Source: Streptomyces halstedii
GTDB taxonomy: Bacteria > Actinomycetota > Actinomycetes > Streptomycetales > Streptomycetaceae
Assembly (NCBI GenBank): GCA_000720535.1
Contig: JOAZ01000006.1
Coordinates: 296,744-360,743 of the forward strand
DNA: 64,000 nt
Reading direction: 5' to 3'
The translations under genes and the position numbers were made by a program. Every line of letters starts with the position of its first letter. Position 1 is the stretch's first letter. Positions 24,444 to 32,019 of the stretch are shown here, in pieces. The notes under the pieces are model-generated. The model was not told the DNA's origin. It saw only the letters and a list, made by a program, of their open reading frames with translations, and searched no databases.

Positions 24444-26261
24444 TTACCGCACGACCGTGATCCGGTCCGCGGCCGGCGGGGCCAGGGGGGCCGTGGCCGT
24501 GGAGTGGGCCGCCAGGTAGTCGTTGAACACGTCCAGGTCGGACGGGCCGACCAGCTTGTTCGTGCCCTCGCCCAGGGCCGCGAAGCCGTCGCCGCCGCCC
24601 GCGAGGAACTCGTTCATCGCGACGCGGTACGTCTTCGCCGGGTCGATCGCCTCACCGTTCAGGCGGATGGTGCCGGCCACCACCCGGTCGGCGCCCGACT
24701 TCGTCAGGTCCAGGGTGTAGGTGAGGCCCTCCGAGATCTGGAGGATCTTCGGGGAGGCCTCGTTGGAGCCGCTGACCTGCTGCTGGAGCGCCGCCACGAG
24801 CTGCGCGCCGGTCAGGTCGACGACGTTCATCATGTTGGTGAACGGCTGGACGGTGAACGCCTCGCCGTACGTCACCACCCCGTCGCCCTCACCGCCGGAG
24901 GCCGCGTACACCAGATCCGCCCGGATACCGCCGGGGTTCATGAACGCGACGACCGCGCCGCCCTTGTCCGCCGGGGCCAGGCCCTCCAGCTGCGCGTCCG
25001 CGATGAGGTCACCGAGGGGCAGTTCGGGGGTGGTGGCGCCCCGGCCGTTGATGTCGGCGCTGATCCAGCCCTGCGGCTTGTCCGCGATGGGGGCCGCGAG
25101 CTTGTTCCAGCGGGCGATCAGCTTCGTCATGTCGGTGGCCTTGGCCTGGTCACGGCTGACCACGTGGTTCGCCGACTTCACCGACGTACGCACGATGTCC
25201 TTGGTGCGCAGGTCGTAGGTGAGCGTCGTGTCCGTGTACAGCTTGCCGAACGACGCGGCCGAGGTGACCATGCGCGGCTTGCCGGACGGGTCCGGGACCG
25301 TGCACACGTACGCCTGGTGGGTGTGGCCGGTGACCAGCGCGTCCACCTTCGGGCTGATGCCCTTGGCGATGTCCACGATGGGCCCGGAGATCCCGTCACC
25401 GGCACCCGGGCTGTCGCAGTCGTAGTTGTACGAGGTGGACGCCGGGGCCCCGCCCTCGTGGATGAGCGCGACGATGGACTTGACGCCCTGCCGGTCCAGC
25501 TCCTTGGCGTACTTGTTGACCGTCTCGATCTCGTCGTGGAACTTCAGGCCCTTGACACCGTTGGCCGTGACGATGTCGGGCGTGCCCTCCAGAGTCACCC
25601 CGATGAAGCCGATCTTGACGCCGTTCTTCTTCCAGACCGTGTAGGGCTTGAGGATCGGCTTGCCGGTCTTCTCGCTCGTCACGTTCGCCGCGAGGTACGG
25701 GAAGTCGGCGCCCTTGAACTTCTTGCCCTTCTCGTAACACCCCTCGACCGGGTGGCAGCCGCCGTTCTGGAGGCGGGCCAGCTCCGTGGCGCCCTCGTCG
25801 AACTCGTGGTTGCCGACCGCCGTCACGTCGAGGTCGATCTTGTTGAGCGCCTCGATGGTCGGCTCGTCGTGGAAGAGCCCCGACAGCAGCGGGCTCGCGC
25901 CCACCATGTCGCCGCCCGCGGCCGTGACGGAGTACGCGTGACCCTTGCGCGCCTTGCGCAGCGAGGTCGCCAGGTACTCGACGCCACCGGCCGGGACCGA
26001 GGTCACCGTGCCGTCGGCCTGCGTCTCGCTGACCGTGCCGGCCGAACCGGCCGGCGGCTCCAGGTTGCCGTGCAGGTCGTTGAAGGACAGCAGTTGCACA
26101 TCGACGGTACGGGAGGGCTGGTGGTGGCCGTGGCCGTGCCCCCGGTCGTGGGCGTCGGCCGGCATCGCGGCGACGAGCGCGCCGACGGTGGCCAGCCCGG
26201 CCGCCGCGGCGAGCACCCGCCGGGGCGCGCGGTTCTTCTGCGGATGCGAGGTCGCTGACAT
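24444..26261 (-). CDS. Secreted 5'-nucleotidase / bifunctional metallophosphatase (UshA-like)
   Basis: A 605-residue exported enzyme that releases phosphate from extracellular nucleotides. The signal peptide ends near MPADA, followed by a His/Gly-rich linker (HDRGHGHGHH). The metallophosphatase domain has LLSFNDLHGN, AAGGDM, GNHEFD and GHTHQ. The C-terminal 5'-nucleotidase domain has FMNPGGIRADL and FLAGGGDGF. Start ATG at 26261. It is adjacent to mshD divergently. A phosphate-scavenging role fits the ppk/pst block 6 kb away, but no clear PHO box was found upstream. Confidence 0.9.
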   Translation of the reverse strand: MSATSHPQKNRAPRRVLAAAAGLATVGALVAAMPADAHDRGHGHGHHQPSRTVDVQLLSFNDLHGNLEPPAGSAGTVSETQADGTVTSVPAGGVEYLATSLRKARKGHAYSVTAAGGDMVGASPLLSGLFHDEPTIEALNKIDLDVTAVGNHEFDEGATELARLQNGGCHPVEGCYEKGKKFKGADFPYLAANVTSEKTGKPILKPYTVWKKNGVKIGFIGVTLEGTPDIVTANGVKGLKFHDEIETVNKYAKELDRQGVKSIVALIHEGGAPASTSYNYDCDSPGAGDGISGPIVDIAKGISPKVDALVTGHTHQAYVCTVPDPSGKPRMVTSAASFGKLYTDTTLTYDLRTKDIVRTSVKSANHVVSRDQAKATDMTKLIARWNKLAAPIADKPQGWISADINGRGATTPELPLGDLIADAQLEGLAPADKGGAVVAFMNPGGIRADLVYAASGGEGDGVVTYGEAFTVQPFTNMMNVVDLTGAQLVAALQQQVSGSNEASPKILQISEGLTYTLDLTKSGADRVVAGTIRLNGEAIDPAKTYRVAMNEFLAGGGDGFAALGEGTNKLVGPSDLDVFNDYLAAHSTATAPLAPPAADRITVVR

Positions 26262-26642
26262 CGGTCCCCTTGAGAGTTCAGCGGAGGGTGGTGAGTGGTG
26301 ACAGGTCTGGATCCTGCTGCCGCAGCCTAGGGTCAACGCGCGTAGCGCGACAGGGTGTCGAGGTTACGAGCTGATTGCTTCCGGGTCGGAAAGCGGCAGA
26401 TGCCCCCGTATCGACCGGACCGGCCCGCGAGGCGGATCGGCGGGCCGCGGAGCCCTGCCGCACGGCGGGCCGGACGGCCGGGAACCGCCGCGCGCGCCAC
26501 GGCACGCGACGGGCGGACCACACGGTACGGCCGCGCACGGGGCACCGCCGTTCGACGCGACGTGACCGGCGACCGGCGACAGCGACCGCGCCCCCGCCCG
26601 GACACACCCCCACCCCGACCCCGCCGCCGTACGCTCGTACAC
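26262..26642. other. Divergent intergenic region between the 5'-nucleotidase gene and mshD
   Basis: About 380 bp. On the minus strand TTGACC (plus-strand near 26329-26334) is a possible -35 for the nucleotidase gene. On the plus strand TACGCT ends 7-8 bp before the mshD ATG, hinting at a leaderless transcript. The rest is a G/C-rich stretch with no gene that I can support. Confidence 0.4.
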
Positions 26643-27566
26643 ATGACGACTGACGCACCCCTCCCCTCCCCCGGGCGCGAGATCGAAACCCTCGACGCGC
26701 TCACCCCCGAGCAGGCCGACGCCGTCCTCGCCCTCCTCGGCGAGGCCGCCGCGTCCGACGGCCGGCAGGCGGTCTCCGAGCAGGGGCGGCTCCAGCTCCG
26801 GGGCGGGCACCGCGAGGGGGTACGGCACTTCCTGCTCACCGCCGACGGCATCCTCGCCGGGTACGCGCAACTGGAGGCCACCGACCCCGTCGAGGCCCCC
26901 GCCGCCGAACTCGTCGTGCACCCCTCCCACCGCGGCCGGGGACACGGCCGGGCCCTGGGCGCGGCCCTGCTCGCGGCGACCGGGAAGCGGCTGCGGGTCT
27001 GGGCGCACGGCGGCCGGGCGGCCGCACGGCACCTCGCACAGGTCCTGGGCCTGTCCCTCTTCCGCGAACTGCGCCAGCTCCGCCGCCCGTTGGACTCACT
27101 CGACATCGCCGAACCCGCGCTGCCGCCGGGCGTGTCCGTGCGCACCTTCGCCCCCGGACAGGACGACGCCGCCTGGCTCGCGGTCAACAGCGCCGCCTTC
27201 GCCCACCACCCCGAGCAGGGCTCTCTCACCCAGCGGGACCTGGACGACCGCAAGGCCGAGCCCTGGTTCGACCCGAAGGGCTTCTTCCTCGCCGAGCGCG
27301 ACGGCGAGCTCATCGGCTTCCACTGGACCAAGGTGCACGCCGACGAACGGCTCGGGGAGGTGTACGTCGTCGGCATCCGCCCGGACGCCCAGGGCGGCGG
27401 CCTCGGCAAGGCGCTCACCGCGATCGGCCTGCGCCACCTGGCCGGCGAGGGCCTGCCGACCGCGATGCTCTACGTGGACGCCGACAACCCGGCGGCCCTG
27501 TCGGTGTACGAGCGGATGGGCTTCACCACGTACGAGACCGACCTGATGTACCGCACGGAGTCCTGA
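26643..27566 (+). CDS. mshD: Mycothiol synthase
   Basis: A 307-residue acetyltransferase with two tandem GNAT domains that acetylates the cysteine of Cys-GlcN-Ins in the last step of mycothiol synthesis. The first domain has VHPSHRRGHGR-like VVHPSHRGRGHGRALGAALL and the second VYVVGIRPDAQGGGLGKALT with the C-terminal GFTTYETDLMY. The pairing and length match MshD. ATG at 26643, likely leaderless. A hairpin with a short T tract follows at 27601. It is the only mycothiol gene in the window. Confidence 0.92.
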   Translation: MTTDAPLPSPGREIETLDALTPEQADAVLALLGEAAASDGRQAVSEQGRLQLRGGHREGVRHFLLTADGILAGYAQLEATDPVEAPAAELVVHPSHRGRGHGRALGAALLAATGKRLRVWAHGGRAAARHLAQVLGLSLFRELRQLRRPLDSLDIAEPALPPGVSVRTFAPGQDDAAWLAVNSAAFAHHPEQGSLTQRDLDDRKAEPWFDPKGFFLAERDGELIGFHWTKVHADERLGEVYVVGIRPDAQGGGLGKALTAIGLRHLAGEGLPTAMLYVDADNPAALSVYERMGFTTYETDLMYRTES

Positions 27567-27600
27567 CCGACCGTAATCCTGACTGTTCGTCAGCAGGCTC

Positions 27601-27628
27601 AGGGGCGGCGTCACTTGACGTCGCCCCT
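27601..27628 (+). terminator. Hairpin terminator of mshD
   Basis: AGGGGCGGCGTCA and TGACGTCGCCCCT form a 13-bp stem with one G-T wobble and a tiny loop, followed by TCCTTA. It lies 34 bp after the mshD stop and just before the GntR operator. Confidence 0.65.
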
Positions 27629-27639
27629 TCCTTACGGCA

Positions 27640-27667
27640 CCCTTTCACTACTTCATTAGTGAAAGGG
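27640..27667. promoter_or_regulatory. GntR (YtrA-type) operator
   Basis: CCCTTTCACTA (27640-27650), six bases, then TAGTGAAAGGG (27657-27667) is a perfect 11-bp-arm inverted repeat. It covers the ribosome binding site and the upstream GTG of the gntR gene, so a bound dimer could block both transcription and translation of the operon. Confidence 0.8.
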
Positions 27668-27675
27668 TGGTGAAC

Positions 27676-28086
27676 ATGGCAGAGTCCGCAGCGGTCGAGT
27701 TCCGTATCGACCGGCGCAGCGGCGTCGCCACCTACCTCCAGATCGTGCAGCAGACCAAGCAGGCGCTGCGGCTGGGCGTCCTGGAACCGGGCGACCGGCT
27801 GCCCACCGCCCGCGAGGTCGTCGAGGCCACCGCGATCAATCCGAACACCGTGCTCAAGGCCTACCGCGAGCTCGAACGCGAAGGTCTCGTCGAGGCGCGC
27901 CGGGGCCTGGGCACCTTCGTCCGCCGCACCCTCGGGAGCGCGGCGGTCACCACCGACGCGCCGCTGCGCGAGGAGCTCGTCGCCTGGACCCTCAGGGCCA
28001 GGGCGGCCGGACTCGACAGGGACGACGTGAGCGCGCTCTTCACCGCCGTACTGGACAGCACATTCAAGGGGGACCCGCACACATGA
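27676..28086 (+). CDS. GntR-family (YtrA subfamily) regulator of the ABC operon
   Basis: A 136-residue GntR protein of the short YtrA type: a winged helix (YLQIVQQTKQALRLGVLEPG, TAREVVEATAINPNTVLKAY, LVEARRGLGTFV) plus a short helical dimerisation tail, without a metabolite-binding domain. The ATG at 27676 is used here; a GTG at 27667 in the same frame is possible but lies inside the operator. It overlaps the ABC ATPase gene by 4 bp. It probably represses its own operon through the perfect palindrome upstream and responds to cell-envelope antibiotics, as YtrA does in Bacillus. Confidence 0.88.
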   Translation: MAESAAVEFRIDRRSGVATYLQIVQQTKQALRLGVLEPGDRLPTAREVVEATAINPNTVLKAYRELEREGLVEARRGLGTFVRRTLGSAAVTTDAPLREELVAWTLRARAAGLDRDDVSALFTAVLDSTFKGDPHT

Positions 28087-28979
28087 CAGGCGCCGCCATC
28101 GAGGCGAACGGCCTCGGTATGACCTACGGGCGAAAGCGCGGGTGGGCGCTGCGCGACTGCTCGTTCCGGCTGCCCGCCGGACGGATCTGCGCCCTCGTCG
28201 GGCCCAACGGTGCCGGGAAGTCCACCCTCCTCGCCCTCGCGGCGGGCCTGCTGAGGCCCACCGAGGGCACGGTCCGGGTGCTGGGCTCCACGGACCGGGC
28301 CGAGATCCGGCCCCGCGTCGCGTACGTCGCCCAGGACAAGCCCCTCTACCCCCAGCTCACCGTCGCCGACACCCTGTGGGCGGGCCGGGAGCTCAACCCT
28401 GCCACCTGGGACGCCGACGCCGCCGACCGGATCGCCGCCCCGCTCCCACGGGACGCCAAGGTCCGCACCCTCTCCGGCGGTCAGCGCACCCGGCTCGCCC
28501 TCGCCCTCGCCCTGGCCAAGCGGCCCGGACTCATGCTGCTGGACGAGCCGATGGCCGACCTCGACCCCCTCGCCCGGCACCAGCTGATGGGCCTGCTGAT
28601 GGCCGAGGCCGCCGAGCACTCCACCACCATCGTGATGTCCTCGCACATCCTCACCGAGCTGGAGGGCGCCTGCGACTACCTCCTGCTGGTCGACGGCGGC
28701 CGGGTCCGGCTCGGCGGGGAGAGCGAGGACGTCGTCGCCGCGCACGCCCTGGTCACCGGCCAGGTCCGCGACCTCGCCCCGCACACCGTCATCGAGTCCC
28801 GTACGACGGGCCGTCAACTCACCGCCCTGATCAGGCCGGACGGCCCGGTGGATGCCGCCGCCTGGGACGTGGCCGAACCGTCCCTGGAGGAACTGCTGCT
28901 CGCCCACCTCCGCTCCCCGGACGCCCCGCCGCTGCTCACCCCGAGCGCGCACGCCCGCGAGGCGGTGGCCGCCGCATGA
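28083..28979 (+). CDS. ABC transporter ATP-binding protein (YtrB-like)
   Basis: A 298-residue ABC ATPase. Walker A GPNGAGKSTLL, signature LSGGQRTRLALALAL, Walker B LMLLDEPMADLDPLAR, and the switch His in MSSHILTELEG. The C-terminal 90 residues form a domain found in multidrug-type ATPases (LEELLLAHLRS). It is translationally coupled to the GntR gene upstream and the permease downstream by ATGA-type overlaps. The cargo is unknown; the YtrA-type regulator points to envelope-stress or peptide export. Confidence 0.9.
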   Translation: MTGAAIEANGLGMTYGRKRGWALRDCSFRLPAGRICALVGPNGAGKSTLLALAAGLLRPTEGTVRVLGSTDRAEIRPRVAYVAQDKPLYPQLTVADTLWAGRELNPATWDADAADRIAAPLPRDAKVRTLSGGQRTRLALALALAKRPGLMLLDEPMADLDPLARHQLMGLLMAEAAEHSTTIVMSSHILTELEGACDYLLLVDGGRVRLGGESEDVVAAHALVTGQVRDLAPHTVIESRTTGRQLTALIRPDGPVDAAAWDVAEPSLEELLLAHLRSPDAPPLLTPSAHAREAVAAA

Positions 28980-29992
28980 GCACCCTCGCCCCGCCCCGCC
29001 CGTCCCCTTCCCCGACCGGCCTGCGCGGACCGGCCCGCGTCGTCGTGCGGCAGCACCGGCTGGTCCTGTGGGCCTCGGTGGCCTTTCTGGTCCTGGGGGC
29101 CGCCGCCATGGTGGGCACCCGGCTGCTGACCGACCGGTTCGCCGACCAGTTCGCCGCCACCGGCTGCTCGATCGAGGACACCGTGCACGGGTGCGGTGAC
29201 ACGGTCCGGAGCTATCTGGACGACCAGTACCTCCTGCACACCGTCCAGTCCTGGGCCGGACTCGCCTTCCTGGTGCTGCCGGTCCTCGTCGGCGCCTTCA
29301 CCGCGGGCCCGCTCATCGCGCGCGAACTGGAGACCGGCACGTACAAACTGGCCTGGTCCCAGTCCGTGACCCCGGCCCGATGGCTGACCGCGAAGCTGGC
29401 GGTCCCGGCTGCGCTGCTGCTCGCCGGCCTCTCGGTGCTGACGGCCGCCTTCACCTGGGCGCGGGCCAGGACGGGCAGCGAGTACTCCATCGACTGGTAC
29501 GACACACCGGCCTTCGTGACGACGGGCGCCGCTCCCGTCGCCTACGCCCTCCTGGGGCTCGGCGTCGGTGCGCTCATCGGGCTGCTGGTCCGGCGCACCG
29601 TGGCCGCGTTGTCCCTGGCCGCCCTCGCAACCGGGGCGGTGATCACCGTCCTCGCGTCCGTCCGGAGCGCGCTCTGGCCACTGCGGACCACGGTCCTGGG
29701 TATGTCGGCCGACGACGCGACCATCACCCTTCCGATCAACCCCTGGGTCGTCCGCACCGGGCAGTTCACCAGTGGCGGCGAGCGGCTCCCCGTGGACGTG
29801 TGCTGGGGGATGGACGTCGAGGCGGAACAGGCCCGGTGCATGGCCGACCACCACATCACCGGGATGTTCATCGACTACCACCCCGCCTCCCACTTCTGGC
29901 CCCTGCAACTCGTCGAGACCGGCATCCTGCTCGTCCTCGCCGCCCTGGCCCTCACGCTCGCCTTCCGGCTGCTGCGCCGCCGCCACGGCTGA
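28976..29992 (+). CDS. ABC transporter permease
   Basis: A 338-residue membrane protein, partner of the preceding ATPase. About six transmembrane segments are visible, the first at residues 35-55 (LVLWASVAFLVLGAAAMVG) and the last at the C-terminus (ILLVLAALALTLAFRLLRR). A large extracytoplasmic loop contains four cysteines in two close pairs (ATGCSIEDTVHGCGD, and VCWGMDVEAEQARCM), possibly disulfide-linked. The motif LIARELETGTYKLAWSQSVT is the typical ABC-2 coupling region. Last gene of the GntR-ABC operon. Confidence 0.85.
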   Translation: MSTLAPPRPSPSPTGLRGPARVVVRQHRLVLWASVAFLVLGAAAMVGTRLLTDRFADQFAATGCSIEDTVHGCGDTVRSYLDDQYLLHTVQSWAGLAFLVLPVLVGAFTAGPLIARELETGTYKLAWSQSVTPARWLTAKLAVPAALLLAGLSVLTAAFTWARARTGSEYSIDWYDTPAFVTTGAAPVAYALLGLGVGALIGLLVRRTVAALSLAALATGAVITVLASVRSALWPLRTTVLGMSADDATITLPINPWVVRTGQFTSGGERLPVDVCWGMDVEAEQARCMADHHITGMFIDYHPASHFWPLQLVETGILLVLAALALTLAFRLLRRRHG

Positions 29993-30089
29993 CCGGGCCG
30001 CCCGTCCGGGTTCCGGGGGGATCCGGATCGAGCCCTCCGTCGATGAGTTCCCTGCGGTAGGCGATGACCTTCTGGGCGGTGGTGGTCAT
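29952..30089 (-). pseudogene. Truncated phage-type small gene at an islet boundary
   Basis: The 45-codon frame starts in an ATGA overlap with the HslV-like gene and begins TTTAQKVIAYRRELIDGG, which looks like a real coding start (such short proteins follow HslV-like genes in actinobacterial elements, from memory). After about residue 24 it turns into Pro/Gly/Arg-rich sequence that is simply the antisense of the permease gene end. I infer the gene was cut by recombination near 30015, marking the left edge of an inserted segment. Confidence 0.55.
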
Positions 30090-30634
30090 GCGCGGTCCTT
30101 CCTGGTGCTGACGTAGAGGTACGGGCCGCCGACGCCGGCACTGTGGTGGTCGGCGGCGGCGAGTGCCGCGGTGAGGCGCCGGCGTGGGCGCATGCCGAGG
30201 TGGGCGGTGGCGTGCAGGGCACCCAGGGCGAGGTCGTCGCCGCAGCCGACGGCGGCGTAGCTGTCTGTGGGTTCGCCCACCTGGTAGTCGCTGTGGACGG
30301 TGAACAGGCGACCGTGTATGCCGACGAGGAAGGTTCCGGCTTCTTCCTGCTCGGCATCCTTGCGGGCCCAGCCGCCGTCCTTGAGACAGGTGCGCAGCGC
30401 GTCCACGAACGTGGTGACCATGAACCGGTTGAGGTTGCCAGTGGGGTGGGGTGCTTGCAGGGCGTGGTGCAGAAGTTGGCCCATGCGGAAGCTGGTGGTG
30501 AAGCCGATGACGTATGGGCCGTTCCGGAAGACCTTGGGGTCGTTGCGGATGGTGATCTGGTAGCCGGAGACGCCGGCGGAGTCGGCGCCCAGGTGTACGC
30601 GTCCCTTGTGGGCGATGCCCACGATCACGGTCAT
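30086..30634 (-). CDS. HslV/proteasome-like Ntn-hydrolase of phage type
   Basis: A 182-residue protein whose N-terminus, TVIVGIAHKGRVHLGADSAG, parallels HslV (TTIV..., GD/ADG): Thr2 would become the nucleophile after Met removal, Asp at GADSAG and Lys in DPKVFRNG occupy the other catalytic positions. Later motifs include GTFLVGIHGRLFTVHSDYQV and YAAVGCGDDLALGAL, where small-residue strands resemble proteasome beta subunits. No hslU is nearby. Proteins like this are known to me from actinobacteriophages and integrated elements. Codon G/C at third positions is lower than in neighbours. Its partner gene is truncated. Confidence 0.75.
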   Translation of the reverse strand: MTVIVGIAHKGRVHLGADSAGVSGYQITIRNDPKVFRNGPYVIGFTTSFRMGQLLHHALQAPHPTGNLNRFMVTTFVDALRTCLKDGGWARKDAEQEEAGTFLVGIHGRLFTVHSDYQVGEPTDSYAAVGCGDDLALGALHATAHLGMRPRRRLTAALAAADHHSAGVGGPYLYVSTRKDRA

Positions 30635-30656
30635 GCGGTGGATGCCTCCGGGCATG

Positions 30657-30693
30657 CAGCAGCCCGGCCGTGTTGGTGACGGTCGGGCTGCTG
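30657..30693 (-). terminator. 15-bp hairpin between the 36-residue gene and the HslV-like gene
   Basis: CAGCAGCCCGGCCGT (30657-30671) pairs with ACGGTCGGGCTGCTG (30679-30693), with one wobble and a 7-nt loop. No T tract follows, so it may be a weak terminator or an RNA structure affecting the downstream gene's translation. Confidence 0.55.
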
Positions 30694-30698
30694 GGCGG

Positions 30699-30809
30699 TT
30701 AGTGGTTGCGTCGGCGGAAGAGACAGGCGAGGACGTGGTCACCGTTGTTGCAGGCCTCGCGGGCGCGTTCGCCTGCCTCTTGCGCTTTGGCGTCGTTGAT
30801 GAATCCCAT
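30699..30809 (-). CDS. Small protein of 36 residues in the phage-like islet
   Basis: A 36-codon frame on the minus strand from ATG 30809 to TAA, preceded by GAGGGGGG. The product begins GFINDAKAQEAGERAREAC, is strongly helical and charged, holds two cysteines and ends CLFRRRNH. TAA stops are rare in this genome, and the frame is read in the same direction as the HslV-like gene. Function unknown; it could be an element-specific regulator. Coding status rests on the strong ribosome binding site and amphipathic character. Confidence 0.6.
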   Translation of the reverse strand: MGFINDAKAQEAGERAREACNNGDHVLACLFRRRNH

Positions 30810-31004
30810 GTGCCCCCCTCGGGCTGTGATATCTGGACATCATCGGCCACCAGGGAGGGCTGCGGAGGTGGATTGAAGAGGCCTATGTCTCGGGGATGCC
30901 GACGAGGCGTGGCGCGCGGCCGCGGGTGCTGCGTTCGGCGGTGGCGACGTCACAGATCGGCTACTTCGGTCTGCTGCGGGGCGCGGCGTGTCAGGGTGCC
31001 CGGC

Positions 31005-31547
31005 ATGAAGGTGGAGCGAACTGTACTCATGGTGGCGGCCCTTGGGCTGGCGTGTGTGGCTTGCGACGGTCCGGACTCGGGCGGCGCGGGCGAGCCGAGC
31101 GGGTCCGCGGTGAGGAGCGCGGCGTCAAGCGCACCGGTGGAGCCGTCGGCTTCGGTGGAGGATGAGCCGACGGCGTCCCCTTCGCCTACGGAGGAACCGT
31201 CCAGCCGGGCACCGAGTCCGAAGCCGTCGCCGTCCGTGGCCGCAGAACCACGGCTGTTTCCGGGGCGTACGGCGCAGGAGAGCGAGGACAGTGTGGTCGC
31301 CACTCGGGCGTCGTGGGGCAAGGGCTGGCCATGGAAGACGAGCGATGTGGTGATGGCGTGCAGCGACGCGGTCAACGGGGGTGCGTACCTCGCTGCGGCG
31401 GACGGCGAGAACTACCTGCTGACGGGCACCATCGCGCGAGCCGGGTTCGTGAAGGGCAACGCGGGTGTGGCGCTGTGGGACATGAAGGACGAGGGGGCGT
31501 ACGCGGAGTGGCTGGACGCGGGGGAGAAGCTCTGCCCTGGCGGGTGA
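31005..31547 (+). CDS. Putative lipoprotein with a DUF2511-like domain
   Basis: A 180-residue exported protein. A short signal (VLMVAALGLACVAC) is followed by a Ser/Pro/Glu-rich linker to about residue 85. The C-terminal 90 residues (SWGKGWPWKTSDVVMACSDA, NYLLTGTIARAG, ending LDAGEKLCPGG) resemble DUF2511 (YebY), including the two cysteines and W-P core. The lipobox is not canonical because -3 is not Leu. Codon bias is weaker than in core genes. It belongs to the accessory islet before ppk and no function is known. Confidence 0.65.
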   Translation: MKVERTVLMVAALGLACVACDGPDSGGAGEPSGSAVRSAASSAPVEPSASVEDEPTASPSPTEEPSSRAPSPKPSPSVAAEPRLFPGRTAQESEDSVVATRASWGKGWPWKTSDVVMACSDAVNGGAYLAAADGENYLLTGTIARAGFVKGNAGVALWDMKDEGAYAEWLDAGEKLCPGG

Positions 31548-31586
31548 GCGGGGTCCTCGGCCGGCCGGTGTTGTCTCGGTGATGCC

Positions 31587-31617
31587 GGCCACCCGCAGTG
31601 CGCGGCTGCGGGTGGCC
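31587..31617. terminator. Perfect 12-bp inverted repeat after the lipoprotein gene
   Basis: GGCCACCCGCAG (31587-31598) and CTGCGGGTGGCC (31606-31617) flank a 7-nt loop, 39 bp after the stop codon. A strong stem but no T tract. Confidence 0.65.
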
Positions 31618-32019
31618 TCCGCAGCGAGGGGCGCTATGGGGCTCCGTTCACGTCATGGGCGCAGTTGACGGCTTCTCGCGCCTCCAGCCGGGCGGCGTCC
31701 TCGGCGGAGGGCCTGCGGGTCCAGGCGCTGCGCCGCCCCGTCCCCTCGGTCTTCCACCCGCTCGGCCGACGCGGAACCCGGACGGGAACCAGAGAAACAT
31801 GTACAGACCACACGGCTACCCCGCAGCCACACCGCTTCCCGTACGTCATGTCGCCGTCACCGACCGTTCAGACGGCCTTGCGACCCTCGCGGGATGCAGC
31901 CAGCTCTGCCCGCCCCCCGCACGGCGAGAGACCGGGGTTCACCGCCCGCTCCCGCCTCCTCCGCGTTCTTCCACGGCTCCGACGCGCCCAAGGAGCCGAA
32001 CACGCGGAAGAATAGGTCC
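31618..32019. other. Region between the lipoprotein gene and ppk
   Basis: About 400 bp. On the minus strand a frame ending at 31634 (last residues [20 protein letters not shown] then DVNGAP) has a plausible coding look but no good start, so it may be a remnant of a regulator. Upstream of ppk, GTTCAGACGGC (31866-31876) and GTTCACCGCCC (31937-31947) resemble PHO-box half sites but neither has a clean 11-bp repeat partner. No promoter hexamers stand out. Confidence 0.4.

Noticed and set aside
26262-26642. PHO box before the secreted 5'-nucleotidase
   Set aside because: Only weak TCACC-like stretches occur on the minus strand; there is no pair of GTTCAC units 11 bp apart as at pstS.
31634-31849. 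71-residue minus-strand frame upstream of ppk
   Set aside because: No convincing start or family; only the last 25 residues look coding.
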